DNA of 64,000 bases from JABIBT01 sp964481835. Its GTDB lineage: Archaea > Nanobdellota > Nanobdellia > SCGC-AAA011-G17 > PNOQ01. The stretch spans positions 1 through 64,000 of the forward strand of contig CAYZTT010000002.1 of assembly GCA_964481835.1 (NCBI GenBank), in the 5' to 3' direction. Position 1 is the first letter of the stretch; each line of letters starts with the position of its first letter. The translations under genes were made by a program, and so were the position numbers. The notes beneath the pieces are model-generated. The model did no database searches. It worked only from the letters and a program-made list of their open reading frames with translations, and was not told the origin of the DNA. Below are positions 1 to 8,461 of the stretch, one piece after another.

Positions 1-282
1 GAGAGATTATCGGAGTTGTTAGAGGCTTATTCTGAGAAAGGTTTTCAGAAAGGGGTGTGGGGCTCTGCTACTATGAGGCCGGGAGTGTTTATGTGGAGGG
101 CTTTATATCCGGAAGGACATAGGGGGATTATTGGAGTGGATTATTCTGCCGAGATGGGTGCCATTGGTGTTTGGGATTCTAGGGCTGGCGGAAGAAGAAA
201 AGCTAGAGCTACAAGCGATTTAGAGGTAGCAATAGCGTATTTTGAGATAGCTTTGGAAGAGGCCATAAAAAGAGTAGAATAG
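1..282 (+). CDS. Hypothetical protein, 5' truncated by window edge
   Basis: The frame is open from base 1, so the gene begins upstream of the window; a TTG at 16 is only an internal possible start. The visible 94 codons have a Gly/Arg-rich middle and a helical, charged C-terminus ending EEAIKRVE. There is no signal peptide, membrane segment or motif I recognise. A promoter for the next gene follows directly after the stop codon. Function unknown. Confidence 0.55.
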   Translation, partial: ERLSELLEAYSEKGFQKGVWGSATMRPGVFMWRALYPEGHRGIIGVDYSAEMGAIGVWDSRAGGRRKARATSDLEVAIAYFEIALEEAIKRVE

Positions 283-295
283 TTGTTTCTTAGTA

Positions 296-322
296 GTAGT
301 TACAAATAGAAAGGCTTATAAA
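296..322 (+). promoter_or_regulatory. Promoter with GTAGTTAC element upstream of BRE/TATA
   Basis: GTAGTTAC (296-303) is followed by an ATAGAAAGG BRE-like stretch and a TTATAAA box (316-322) about 27 nt before the expected start of the transcript at about 345, close to the ATG at 350. The same extended promoter wording, ACAAATAGAAAG plus TTATAAAT, recurs upstream of other unknown-function genes at 14309-14327 and 24456-24474 on the minus strand. Confidence 0.5.
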
Positions 323-349
323 TGAATTTTTGCATTTTTTAGTAGGAAA

Positions 350-1486
350 ATGGGGTTAGAGACGAGATTAGCGGAAGTTGAAGTTTTGGCAGGGGATTTA
401 GGTAGACGCGCTTATGATGTGGATTATGAAAAACAAGTTATGTTGGGAAATAGGCTTGGGGAATTAAGTGCAGACCTACAGAATTTGGGAGAGGCCTACC
501 ATAAAGCGAAAAAACTTCTAAAGGGAAAGAAAAAAGGACTTGCTGCTGGATCCCTTGGAGACGTTATGAAAAGGCAGAAGAATCTTGCTGATAATCTAAA
601 TAGGATAATGCAGATGGTTTATTCTGGAAAGAAATATCTTAGTTATTCTGATGATAATGTAGATTTAAGAGACTTAGAGAAAAATACTGCGTCTGCCCCT
701 TTATTAGAAGGCGGGCAGAGTATGTATGATTTATTTGTTTCATTCCATGGTCCCAGGAATTTTGTGTCTCAAACAAGAAATGGAGACGCCCATGGAAATA
801 CAATGCAGACAATTTGGGAAACCTCAAAGAGAGATAGAGAACTTGATGGAGTAAAAGAAAGATATCAGTTAGATGTTGATGGAAAGTCTATCGGGGCCAG
901 AGAGTGGATGGAAACTGAGATGGAAAAATATTTGACAGGGGCCAAGACCATTCTGGATCGAATTTCTCAAGAAGGGCCAGAAATATTTGCTTCTTCAAGA
1001 AGGGATGGAAGCGTTCTTATGAAGAGGCTAAGGAATTTTGGAAATAGACATAAGGCCGGGGTAGCACTAGCAGGAGCCAGTGCGGTTTTAGCCGGAGGTT
1101 TAGTTGGCGGAGTACTTTTGGATGATATAGTTCAGGCCAGGAGAGATAAGAGGGTTGCTGAGAGAAACGCGGAATCTTCACAACAAATGGCAGAAGCCTA
1201 TGAAATCTTGGGAATAACTTCGGATGCAATGAGATTCAGCTCAGAAGTCGTAAATGGGTTGAAGGATTCTGTTGATGAAATGTGGCAACCTCATGTGATT
1301 GCCCATGCGATTTTGAGAGATAGACATAAGGAAGAGCCGGATGTATTAGAAAAACTGGGAGATAATGTTGACGAGTTCTTGGAACACTATAATGTTCCAG
1401 GTATGGCGGATTCTTTATCAGAGGAATTTCATTGGGTTTCTATGAGTCAAAGATATGGCATTCCATTGGAGGATTTCAGACCATGA
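350..1486 (+). CDS. Hypothetical helical protein with one central membrane segment
   Basis: This 378-aa protein is not one I recognise. Residues 1-230 are charged and mostly helical. A Gly/Ala-rich hydrophobic stretch near residues 237-257 looks like a single membrane-spanning or membrane-associated helix, followed by another helical region. There is no signal peptide. Its stop codon overlaps the next start by an ATGA junction (1483-1486), so the two genes are almost certainly one transcript and probably work together. Expression comes from the GTAGTTAC-type promoter just upstream. Function unknown. Confidence 0.6.
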   Translation: MGLETRLAEVEVLAGDLGRRAYDVDYEKQVMLGNRLGELSADLQNLGEAYHKAKKLLKGKKKGLAAGSLGDVMKRQKNLADNLNRIMQMVYSGKKYLSYSDDNVDLRDLEKNTASAPLLEGGQSMYDLFVSFHGPRNFVSQTRNGDAHGNTMQTIWETSKRDRELDGVKERYQLDVDGKSIGAREWMETEMEKYLTGAKTILDRISQEGPEIFASSRRDGSVLMKRLRNFGNRHKAGVALAGASAVLAGGLVGGVLLDDIVQARRDKRVAERNAESSQQMAEAYEILGITSDAMRFSSEVVNGLKDSVDEMWQPHVIAHAILRDRHKEEPDVLEKLGDNVDEFLEHYNVPGMADSLSEEFHWVSMSQRYGIPLEDFRP

Positions 1487-1815
1487 GAGTCGAAGATGCA
1501 ATGTATTTTAGGATAAAGGATAACGCAGGAGAGGATTACTTCATAGCTGCAAAGACAGAAGGAGTTCTTGGTAGATTTTTAAGACAGCCGGGACATGAAG
1601 GAAGAGATTCAAGAGAGTTTAGCATGGCAGATGTTTTAGGTTTCGATTTAGACTCTTTAGAAAGAGTTGGCATGAGTGAAGTTAGGTTTGCGGAAAGAAC
1701 TAATCAATTGATGGCAAAGGGTTCAAGTGTACAAGATATATTTTTTATGGGTTATTCAACAGATCCAGCAAAAAATTTAGCTTTAAAGGGAGAAGCGCAA
1801 GCTTTAAAAGTTTGA
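1483..1815 (+). CDS. Hypothetical 110-aa protein coupled to the upstream gene
   Basis: The start is placed at the ATG overlapping the upstream stop (ATGA); a longer frame from 1432 would read inside the previous gene. The product begins MRVEDAMYF and is a small soluble-looking mixed alpha/beta protein without membrane segments or recognisable motifs. Tight coupling suggests it is a partner of the 378-aa protein. Function unknown. Confidence 0.55.
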   Translation: MRVEDAMYFRIKDNAGEDYFIAAKTEGVLGRFLRQPGHEGRDSREFSMADVLGFDLDSLERVGMSEVRFAERTNQLMAKGSSVQDIFFMGYSTDPAKNLALKGEAQALKV

Positions 1816-1833
1816 TAATTTATTTCTTTCTTA

Positions 1834-3234
1834 ATGGATTACAAGAAACTTAAATTTAAGGCAGGTTTGGAGATTCATCAACAGTTAGAGAGTAATAAGC
1901 TGTTTTGTTCTTGTCCAAGTATATTAAGAGATGAGAATCCAGATATCCTAATAAAAAGACGATTGAGGAGCTCGGAAGGCGAATCTGGAGAGAAAGACGT
2001 TGCAGCCGAATTTGAATCTTTGAAAGATAAAGAATTTGTTTATGAAGGGTACAAAGATACAACTTGTTCTGTTGAATTTGATGAGGAGCCCCCCCACGAT
2101 ATGAATAAAAGTGCCTTGGATATTGTCTTGCAGGTTTGTTTATTGTTAAAATGTGATTTAGTTGATGAGATTCAGGTAATGAGGAAGGTTGTTGTGGATG
2201 GTTCCAATACTTCTGCATTTCAGAGGACTGCTTTGGTGGGCTTTGGAGGATATTTAGAGACTAGTAAGGGCAAAGTTGGGATTCAATCAGTTTGTATTGA
2301 GGAAGATGCAGCAAGAAGAATAAAGGATGATAAAAATTCGATTACGTTCAGACTAGATAGATTGGGCATTCCTTTAATTGAAATTGCAACTGATCCAGAT
2401 ATAAAAGATCCGGAGCATTGTAAGGAAGCTGCCGAAAAATTAGGCATGATTCTGAGGAGTACTGCAAAGGTTAAAAGAGGGCTAGGAACAATAAGGCAAG
2501 ATGTTAATGTCTCTATCAAGAAAGGGAATCGAGTTGAGATAAAGGGTTTCCAAGATTTGAAGAGTATGGTTAAGATTGTTGAGAATGAAGTTAAGAGACA
2601 GCAGAAAGGAAATGTGAAAAAAGAAGTTCGGAAAGCCAATGCGGATTTTTCAACTAGTTTTTTGAGACCTATGCCGGGAGCTGCAAGGATGTATCCGGAA
2701 ACGGATGTAAAACCAATTCCAATCACTAAGAAATTATTGAAGAATATTGAATTGCCTGAGTTATTAGAGGAAAAGGTTTTGAAATTGGAGAAACAGGGGA
2801 TTAATCCTGATTTGGCAAGGATTTTGGTAAAGGATGGAATCTTTTTGGATGAGTTTAATTATAATTTAGATAAAAACCTTATAGCAAGTATTTTAGTTGA
2901 ATTTCCGAAAGATATCAAGAAGAGATTTAATTTGGATTATCATTTTAATGAACAAGAATTTAGATTGGTTTTGGAAAATCTAGAAAAAGGAAATTTGAAT
3001 AAGGAATCTGTTTTTGAGGTTTTGACTGAGATTGCTAAGGGGAATAAAATCGATTTGAGTAAGTATAAATCTCTTGATGTGGAAGATTTAGAGAAAGAGA
3101 TAAAGAAGATTGTTGAGAAGAGTAAAGATTTGTCTACCGGCGCCTTGATGGGAATTGTTATGAATAAATACCGAGGAAAGGTAGAAGGAAAAGTTGTTTC
3201 TGAATTAATTAGGAAGTATCAGAGTGGAAAGTAA
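1834..3234 (+). CDS. gatE: Glu-tRNA(Gln) amidotransferase subunit E lacking the GAD insert
   Basis: GatE, with GatD, converts Glu-tRNA(Gln) to Gln-tRNA(Gln) in archaea. Family signatures are GLEIHQQL (11-18), EFDEEPPHDMN (81-91), DGSNTSAFQRT (122-132), FRLDRLGIPLIEI (172-184), RGLGTIRQDVN (215-225) and RPMPGAARMYPETD (278-291), then the helical and tail domains. The EEPPH and QRT wording fits GatE rather than bacterial GatB. GatE proteins are usually about 620 aa because an AspRS-like GAD domain is inserted between the cradle and helical domains. Here that segment is replaced by about 18 residues (258-275), giving 466 aa. No gatD lies in the window. The gene's 3' end overlaps the convergent gene at 3209. 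Confidence 0.93.
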   Translation: MDYKKLKFKAGLEIHQQLESNKLFCSCPSILRDENPDILIKRRLRSSEGESGEKDVAAEFESLKDKEFVYEGYKDTTCSVEFDEEPPHDMNKSALDIVLQVCLLLKCDLVDEIQVMRKVVVDGSNTSAFQRTALVGFGGYLETSKGKVGIQSVCIEEDAARRIKDDKNSITFRLDRLGIPLIEIATDPDIKDPEHCKEAAEKLGMILRSTAKVKRGLGTIRQDVNVSIKKGNRVEIKGFQDLKSMVKIVENEVKRQQKGNVKKEVRKANADFSTSFLRPMPGAARMYPETDVKPIPITKKLLKNIELPELLEEKVLKLEKQGINPDLARILVKDGIFLDEFNYNLDKNLIASILVEFPKDIKKRFNLDYHFNEQEFRLVLENLEKGNLNKESVFEVLTEIAKGNKIDLSKYKSLDVEDLEKEIKKIVEKSKDLSTGALMGIVMNKYRGKVEGKVVSELIRKYQSGK

Positions 3235-3631
3235 GTGGGGTTATATCTCCTTGTGGTTCTAGACTAAACTCTGCCCCGGAGGCAGTTAGTAAATCAACTA
3301 GTTCTGTTCTTCTTGATTTGTCCCAGCCAATAAAGCTTAGTTGCCGTTGGAAGTGTATTTGCCCTTCTTCGAATCCTAGAATTTTTATTGTGGGAAATAT
3401 TTCTGTAGGGAACCTTCCTTGTGCATGAGAAATTATTCTTGCGGCCTCTACCTCTGAAGGCACCATTGCATAACCATCCATACTTAGGTTTTCGGGGTTA
3501 GTTAGCTGTCTACAAACGAATTGAAACACTGCCCTTCCTCCTTCTGGAGTTGCTAAGTCGGGTCCAGGCCCATACCCATCAGCTAGGCCACGATAGAGTA
3601 CTAGTTTTGCATAATTTTGATTTCTTGACAT
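3209..3631 (-). CDS. Hypothetical protein
   Basis: A 140-aa soluble-looking protein of unknown function that converges on and overlaps gatE by 26 bp. A TTTTAAATAG box lies about 27 nt before the ATG, fitting a leaderless transcript. Residue use (Gly, Pro, Arg richer) and codon choice resemble other lineage-specific unknown genes here (4492-4947, 23462-24433). No catalytic motif is recognised. Confidence 0.55.
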   Translation of the reverse strand: MSRNQNYAKLVLYRGLADGYGPGPDLATPEGGRAVFQFVCRQLTNPENLSMDGYAMVPSEVEAARIISHAQGRFPTEIFPTIKILGFEEGQIHFQRQLSFIGWDKSRRTELVDLLTASGAEFSLEPQGDITPLTFHSDTS

Positions 3632-3666
3632 GGAGACGGGAGCTAGAAACTCTATTTAAAATTAAC

Positions 3667-4059
3667 TTATTTGGGAGGGATAAGCTTCCAATATTTTGTT
3701 CCGGAAAGATTATCTATCTCAACTTCTACTCTACGATTCCATAATGCATTTGTTAGTATAGGATCATCTACAGAAGTTAATATTCCCTCTGGGAGACCTA
3801 CTTCGTCTAAGAAAGCTAGAAATGCACACTCTAATCCATCTGTCTTCCCATTTCTAGATTTTAGTGAAATTATGGATCTTGCCCTTCTTGAATCCTTAGT
3901 GGAAGAAATATCGAATCTTGCGTTTGGGTGGTTAGATGAGATAATTCCTGCCCGATCCCATAGATATTCCTGGGTTCCCTCCACTAGGGCGCGGCATCCC
4001 ATTTCTTTTCCCCCTAAGCCATAATCTCTGAAATCAATTTCATAAAAGAATTTTAACAT
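3667..4059 (-). CDS. Hypothetical protein
   Basis: A 130-aa protein of unknown function beginning MLKFFYEIDFRDYG. It has no membrane segment or signal peptide. A stretch near residues 80-105 (FLDEVGLP followed by an acidic and an amphipathic part) loosely resembles FLEDAGLP in the product of 4492-4947, so the two may be distant relatives; that is a weak visual match only. A TTTATAAGT box about 25-32 nt upstream fits a leaderless start. Confidence 0.55.
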   Translation of the reverse strand: MLKFFYEIDFRDYGLGGKEMGCRALVEGTQEYLWDRAGIISSNHPNARFDISSTKDSRRARSIISLKSRNGKTDGLECAFLAFLDEVGLPEGILTSVDDPILTNALWNRRVEVEIDNLSGTKYWKLIPPK

Positions 4060-4081
4060 AAGGAGGGGATGGTTAATTTAC

Positions 4082-4495
4082 TTATAAAAGTTGCTTTAGT
4101 TTCGGCGTTAATTCTTTTAGATCTGGAGAAATGGGGTAGTTCTCAATATCTTTTATAGGGATCCACTTAAAATGGTCAAATATTTCTGGCTCCATTAATT
4201 CTGGCTCTCCTGAGAATGATTTTGCTAAAAATTTAGTCAGCTTTGCTTGCCTGCCATCGGGGATAGGGAATTCCATTTCAGAAAAAATCTCTAATTCCCC
4301 TACTTCAATATCTGTGCCTACCTCTTCTTCGGTTTCCCGAAGTGTGGCCCGTTTAAGATCTTCGAGAGTGGAGTTTGACCCTTTAACTTTCCCTCCAGGA
4401 GTTTCATAATAGCCTCCTTTTTTCTTAAATAGAAGCAAAATTTCTTTTTTTTCATTTATTAGCATGCAGCTAACCAAAATTAATTTTTCCATCAT
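4082..4495 (-). CDS. Nudix (MutT-family) hydrolase
   Basis: This 137-aa protein carries a complete Nudix box at residues 39-61: G39, E45, R53-E54, E57-E58 and G60 in the GX5EX7REUXEEXGU spacing, preceded by ETPGGKV. Such enzymes hydrolyse nucleoside diphosphates linked to another moiety, often oxidised dNTPs, using Mg2+ held by the box glutamates. The substrate cannot be told from sequence. Its start overlaps the stop of the 4492-4947 gene by 4 bp, so the two are co-transcribed. Length is typical of MutT-type proteins. Confidence 0.88.
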   Translation of the reverse strand: MMEKLILVSCMLINEKKEILLLFKKKGGYYETPGGKVKGSNSTLEDLKRATLRETEEEVGTDIEVGELEIFSEMEFPIPDGRQAKLTKFLAKSFSGEPELMEPEIFDHFKWIPIKDIENYPISPDLKELTPKLKQLL

Positions 4496-4947
4496 AGTAG
4501 GCTGGGATATATTTCTACTGTGTCCATAACTGACCGGGCATATCTATCTATTTCTGGGCTCATAATATACCTATCATTTCTGTGAGGAGTCCCCACATGC
4601 ATGTTGCTAAAAAAAGTCTCCAGTCGGGTGGCCATCCTTCCCCCTGCAGATTCGACTGCGGCCTCTAGCGGACCATCCGCTTCCGCAACATGAACTCTGG
4701 CCTTTCTGGGAAGTCCCGCATCCTCGAGAAAACAGGTTGTAATCCTTACGAATTCGGGTTCCGTAAAGGCACCCGTGTCTGCAAAACTTACTACTTTATT
4801 CCCTCCTTCTTCAGTAGGAGGACCAATTTCAATTCTAAACATCTCCCCCAGCCTACTTAGGGCCCCTGTTAGTTTTGCATTCAACTTAAAATCCCCTCCT
4901 GCCTCTCGTGGAATAGGATAATAGAATGAAACTATTGCTCTTGACAT
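4492..4947 (-). CDS. Hypothetical protein co-transcribed with Nudix hydrolase
   Basis: A 151-aa soluble-looking protein of unknown function, first gene of a two-gene unit with the Nudix hydrolase (4-bp overlap). A TATTTAAATA box lies about 30 nt before the ATG. The protein contains FLEDAGLP, then a Val/Ala-rich segment and an Arg/Thr-rich tail. It is somewhat richer in G+C than its neighbours, as are several other unknown genes in this window. No function can be assigned. Confidence 0.55.
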   Translation of the reverse strand: MSRAIVSFYYPIPREAGGDFKLNAKLTGALSRLGEMFRIEIGPPTEEGGNKVVSFADTGAFTEPEFVRITTCFLEDAGLPRKARVHVAEADGPLEAAVESAGGRMATRLETFFSNMHVGTPHRNDRYIMSPEIDRYARSVMDTVEIYPSLL

Positions 4948-4982
4948 GGAGAATTGGTGTTAATCTTATTATTTAAATATTT

Positions 4983-6275
4983 CTAAGCGGTTGGTTTTGT
5001 CATTCTAACATTTTTTATTAACAGTGGGGCCAGATAACAAGGAGTTTCTGCCTCCCAAGAAGTGATTTGTTCTTTGTCCTTTCCAAAAACCTCAATATTT
5101 TTTAGCATATTTAGTACATTTTCTGAAACTCTTAGATTTTTTATTGGTTTGTCTATTTTTCCGTTTTTAATTAAGAACATTCCATCCCGGGGAATTGTGG
5201 AAAAGTCGCCAGTTGAATAATTTTGGAATCTTGTATACCATACATTTGTTATGTAAATTCCATTATCAATTGCAAATGGGTTTCCTTTTTTTCCATCTAG
5301 AACTATATTTGTTGGATCTGGGGAAATTATTCCTGCGTTGCCAGTAGATTTTGTTTCATGCCGTGTTGCGGAAGAATTATTGTGCAGGTAGGTTTTTAGA
5401 TCTCCATCTTTTATCACGTAAGTCTCTTGTGTTGGATGTCCTTCTTCATCAAAGGGCATACTCCCTGTTCCGTTTTCAAGAACCCCATTATCAATCAGAT
5501 TAAAATTCCCATAATCTTCTTTTTTTGTTAGAAATGACATCCCAGATTCCAAGTTGAATATTGAGGCAGCATCCCCGATTGGAGCTAGAATTGGGCCAAA
5601 TGCTAAGGGAGAAAATACCACATCATAACTGCCTGGTTTGCCTTCTTTTGGATTAAGGGACATTTTGGAAATCCTCGCAGCTTCTTCTGCACCTTTTTCG
5701 TAATTGAACTTTTTTAGTGTTGAAGATGTTACTGTTTTGTGCCCTGAAGCCTCTTTTGTTAAAAAAGCCCTTAGGGACAAATACAATGAGGTTGTAGGGA
5801 ACTCTTTTTCTATGCCACTTGATGTCACTATAGATATTTTTCCGGCAGAACTTTGAAATGTTCCGGAAGCACGTTTTGAATCTTTTAGAGCAGAATTTAT
5901 GCTTGATTCAACAATATCTACGGGATTTAGAGTTAGAATTTTCTTATCGAATGTATTTTCTATTTGGGGATACTTAAAATCTCCTGCGGGAATTGAAACA
6001 TAGGAATTATTTTTTTCTGCAGTTTTTAGAAATTCTAATGTTTTTTTTACTGTATTATTAATCGAATCCTTATCAAATTTCTTTAGTGATGTGGAAACCA
6101 GCTTTTTATCTTTTGCTACAAAAATATCGATTAGGTGCCCTGTTTCTAGACCAGTTCTAACTATCTTATTGTTTACAAATTTTATTAGAGATTCGTCAGA
6201 TTCATATTTTTTAAGGACTGCGTCATCTGCCCCTTTTTCTAATAATCTCTTTTTTAATAGGGAAAGTGTTTCCAT
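4983..6275 (-). CDS. pmbA: TldE/PmbA-like subunit of the TldD/TldE metalloprotease
   Basis: The 430-aa protein has the TldD/PmbA fold signatures: an N-terminal EKGADDAVLKKYESDESLIKF segment in pieces, GIYITNVWYTRFQNYSTGDFS near residues 340-360, and a C-terminal glycine/hydrophobic core. It lacks the HExxxH zinc motif that is present in the other family member here (15958-17358), so it should be the inactive TldE partner of a TldD/TldE heterodimer that trims peptides and proteins. The two subunits are 10 kb apart rather than adjacent. A TTTATTAAAC box about 30 nt upstream fits its own leaderless transcript. Confidence 0.85.
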   Translation of the reverse strand: METLSLLKKRLLEKGADDAVLKKYESDESLIKFVNNKIVRTGLETGHLIDIFVAKDKKLVSTSLKKFDKDSINNTVKKTLEFLKTAEKNNSYVSIPAGDFKYPQIENTFDKKILTLNPVDIVESSINSALKDSKRASGTFQSSAGKISIVTSSGIEKEFPTTSLYLSLRAFLTKEASGHKTVTSSTLKKFNYEKGAEEAARISKMSLNPKEGKPGSYDVVFSPLAFGPILAPIGDAASIFNLESGMSFLTKKEDYGNFNLIDNGVLENGTGSMPFDEEGHPTQETYVIKDGDLKTYLHNNSSATRHETKSTGNAGIISPDPTNIVLDGKKGNPFAIDNGIYITNVWYTRFQNYSTGDFSTIPRDGMFLIKNGKIDKPIKNLRVSENVLNMLKNIEVFGKDKEQITSWEAETPCYLAPLLIKNVRMTKPTA

Positions 6276-6320
6276 TGTTTGTGATATAACAATCCAGTTT
6301 AATAAATTTTCTATGTTTTA

Positions 6321-7559
6321 TTAGAATTCTACATTAATTAAAGGTATTTTAATTTTATAATCTTGGTTATTTGTTGTTTTTCTTAATTCATTGGCCAGAT
6401 ATAGATCAATTCCCCACCCAACTCCAGCTACAACATATTTGTTAACCCCTATTCTTTCAGAGAATTTTTGAATGTCTCCCCCCCGTTGGGCGGCAGAAGG
6501 AAAAAGTGTAAGTGCAGTAATCATCTGGCCAGTAACCAAGTATTGATTGAATCCTCTGTCCATATTCAAGTTACCATTTTCAGCAAGATGTGTTAGTCCC
6601 ATGGTTATTCCAAAATTCACAAGGTAGGGGGCAATTTCTGTAATGGCTTCCCGAGTATTACTCATCTCCCTTTTTGAGGCCACATATCCTAAGGCCCACT
6701 CTTTTCTCCCGCCTATAAATCTGCGGGTAGGATAGGGAGTAAATTCACTCAAACCTCCTCCGAGGGCAATATACGCCAGAGCATGAGAGGTTTCATGGGC
6801 CGCCACCATTGGTGCAAGCATTAGATATCCTGTCCAGGCATCTACAGTTTCAAGAAATCCGGGAGATTTTGGATATGTCCCTTGGGGAGTATTTTCTCCA
6901 TAGTATTGTTTTCGCCACGCTGCCCAATCTGTACTTCCGCCTCCATCTGCTACAAAACCATTATAATCCATTAGCATGTTTTCCATGTTTTCTTTGACTC
7001 CTGGTCTGGCCATAAACTCATCATACTTGTATGCTTCTTGTGACCCAAACATATAGTCTGTGGGAGCAAGAGTACTATCCTCCATTCCATCAGGATCAAT
7101 TCGATTCATTGGATTATTCTGAACGTATGCAAAGGGCTGGTTTTCTTTTATTGGATCTACAGAGGTGAACTTCCCCAAATTATCATCATAATACCTTGCT
7201 CCAAAATAGTATAGGGAGGATTCATCCATTTCCTTTCCAGTAAATGGATAATTAACTCCGGAGTTCTCAATAGGTTGTCCAAAGGGCAATGATTTAAATT
7301 CTTGAACTGTCCCTCCCCCACTGCCCTCTGTAGTAAGTCTATTACTTAGCCTTCCTTGATGGTAATACATAGCCCCAAAATTATCAACAGAGGCAATGAT
7401 ATTATCCCCCGCATAAACAAACTTCTTAACCCCAGGTTCACCCAATGGTGCCCCTGCTTCGGTTTTCTCGCCCCTGGTTATTCCAGGGATATCAACAACT
7501 TTAGCATAAGAAATAGGCATACAAATAATTAAAATCAACAAAATCACTGCTCTTTTCAT
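6321..7559 (-). CDS. Secreted RHS-core protein with C-terminal HExxH membrane domain
   Basis: The 412-aa product has a signal peptide (1-19), then a minimal RHS repeat-associated core at about 46-159: MYYHQGRL, FKSLPFGQP, FTGKEMDES, YYFGARYYD, GKFTSVDPI and NRIDPDG in the canonical order. After residue 160 the sequence is unrelated: a polar linker, then hydrophobic helices containing HETSHA (255-260), an HExxH zinc-protease signature, and further hydrophobic segments. This is the architecture of RHS polymorphic toxins (conserved core plus variable tail), but the beta-cage part is far too short to enclose the tail. A TTTAAATA box about 27 nt upstream, inside the end of the preceding nuclease gene, gives it its own promoter. 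No immunity gene is obvious. Assignment of the core is firm; activity is inferred. Confidence 0.8.
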   Translation of the reverse strand: MKRAVILLILIICMPISYAKVVDIPGITRGEKTEAGAPLGEPGVKKFVYAGDNIIASVDNFGAMYYHQGRLSNRLTTEGSGGGTVQEFKSLPFGQPIENSGVNYPFTGKEMDESSLYYFGARYYDDNLGKFTSVDPIKENQPFAYVQNNPMNRIDPDGMEDSTLAPTDYMFGSQEAYKYDEFMARPGVKENMENMLMDYNGFVADGGGSTDWAAWRKQYYGENTPQGTYPKSPGFLETVDAWTGYLMLAPMVAAHETSHALAYIALGGGLSEFTPYPTRRFIGGRKEWALGYVASKREMSNTREAITEIAPYLVNFGITMGLTHLAENGNLNMDRGFNQYLVTGQMITALTLFPSAAQRGGDIQKFSERIGVNKYVVAGVGWGIDLYLANELRKTTNNQDYKIKIPLINVEF

Positions 7560-7579
7560 AAAAAGAATTTGTTATCTAT

Positions 7580-8407
7580 TTATTTAAATTCATCGATTTT
7601 TTTCTGGCCGAAGCAAATGTCATAGAAATTGCATTGCCCCGTGGACCATTTGCATAGGGGCGAAGTTTTCATTGGAAAATCTTGAATATCTTCAGATTTT
7701 GTATTCTCTTGAATCATCGCACATTCTTGCTTGGCCAATTCAATTAACTCCTTATCGACTTTCAGATACTTTAAACCGTGTTTTAGGAAATCTATCCCTA
7801 CAAGATCTGGATGCTTTCCGTATTTTTCAAAATAAAGTAATGCATAGATTGCTAATTGAAGTCTATATTCATCAGAGACAGTATCTTTCTTAGATGTTTT
7901 ATAATCTATCAAAGAGATTTCTCCATTAACGTCGTGTATTGCATCAATGAACCCCTGGACCTGATGCTCTTCAGATTTAAAATAAACCTCTGTTTCAGGT
8001 TTTAGGAGCTTGAAGGCTTCCTTGAATGATAAATGCGTGTTTTGTTTTAGTTGTATCCTATTTAATAGCGATTCAAACCAGGAATTAATCATTGTTTGGG
8101 ATTCTTTATAGTAAAATTCTAGTTTTTCTTGACCGAGTTTTAGATCTATCAATTTTTTTTGGGATTTATTCCATTCTTCTTTGAAAATGCTCTGCAATAA
8201 TATATTTAGTTCGAATTCTATATTTTCGTCCCCCATGGAGTCAATATTAAGTTTAAAGAAATCTTCTAAGACTGTGTGTACAATATTCCCCCGGATTAAA
8301 TGTATGGAGGCTAGTGTGGGCAATTTTAGAATATATTGATAATAATACTTCCTGGGGCACTGCTTATATGTGTTTATTGAACTCGGGGATTGAACTCTTT
8401 GTGCCAT
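7580..8407 (-). CDS. RecB-family PD-(D/E)XK nuclease with Fe-S cysteines
   Basis: A 275-aa single-domain nuclease. Visible active-site elements are the GNIVH helix (40-44), GFIDAI with D155, and IDYKT with D168 and K170. Four cysteines (C17 in YKQCPRKYYY, and C252, C259, C265 near the C-terminus) match the 4Fe-4S clamp of AddB/Cas4-like RecB-family proteins. It probably acts on DNA in repair or recombination. No cas genes or CRISPR repeats are nearby, so Cas4 is not supported. A CTTTTAAAAC box lies about 28 nt before the ATG. It is 20 nt upstream of the RHS gene, but that gene has its own promoter. Confidence 0.85.
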   Translation of the reverse strand: MAQRVQSPSSINTYKQCPRKYYYQYILKLPTLASIHLIRGNIVHTVLEDFFKLNIDSMGDENIEFELNILLQSIFKEEWNKSQKKLIDLKLGQEKLEFYYKESQTMINSWFESLLNRIQLKQNTHLSFKEAFKLLKPETEVYFKSEEHQVQGFIDAIHDVNGEISLIDYKTSKKDTVSDEYRLQLAIYALLYFEKYGKHPDLVGIDFLKHGLKYLKVDKELIELAKQECAMIQENTKSEDIQDFPMKTSPLCKWSTGQCNFYDICFGQKKIDEFK

Positions 8408-8461
8408 TATTAAAAAATAGTTATTCGTTTTAAAAGGATTATCTAAGTGGAGAATATAGGT

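Noticed and set aside
7580..8407. Cas4 nuclease as part of a CRISPR system
   Set aside because: The Fe-S and nuclease motifs fit RecB-like proteins in general; there are no cas genes or repeat arrays in the window.
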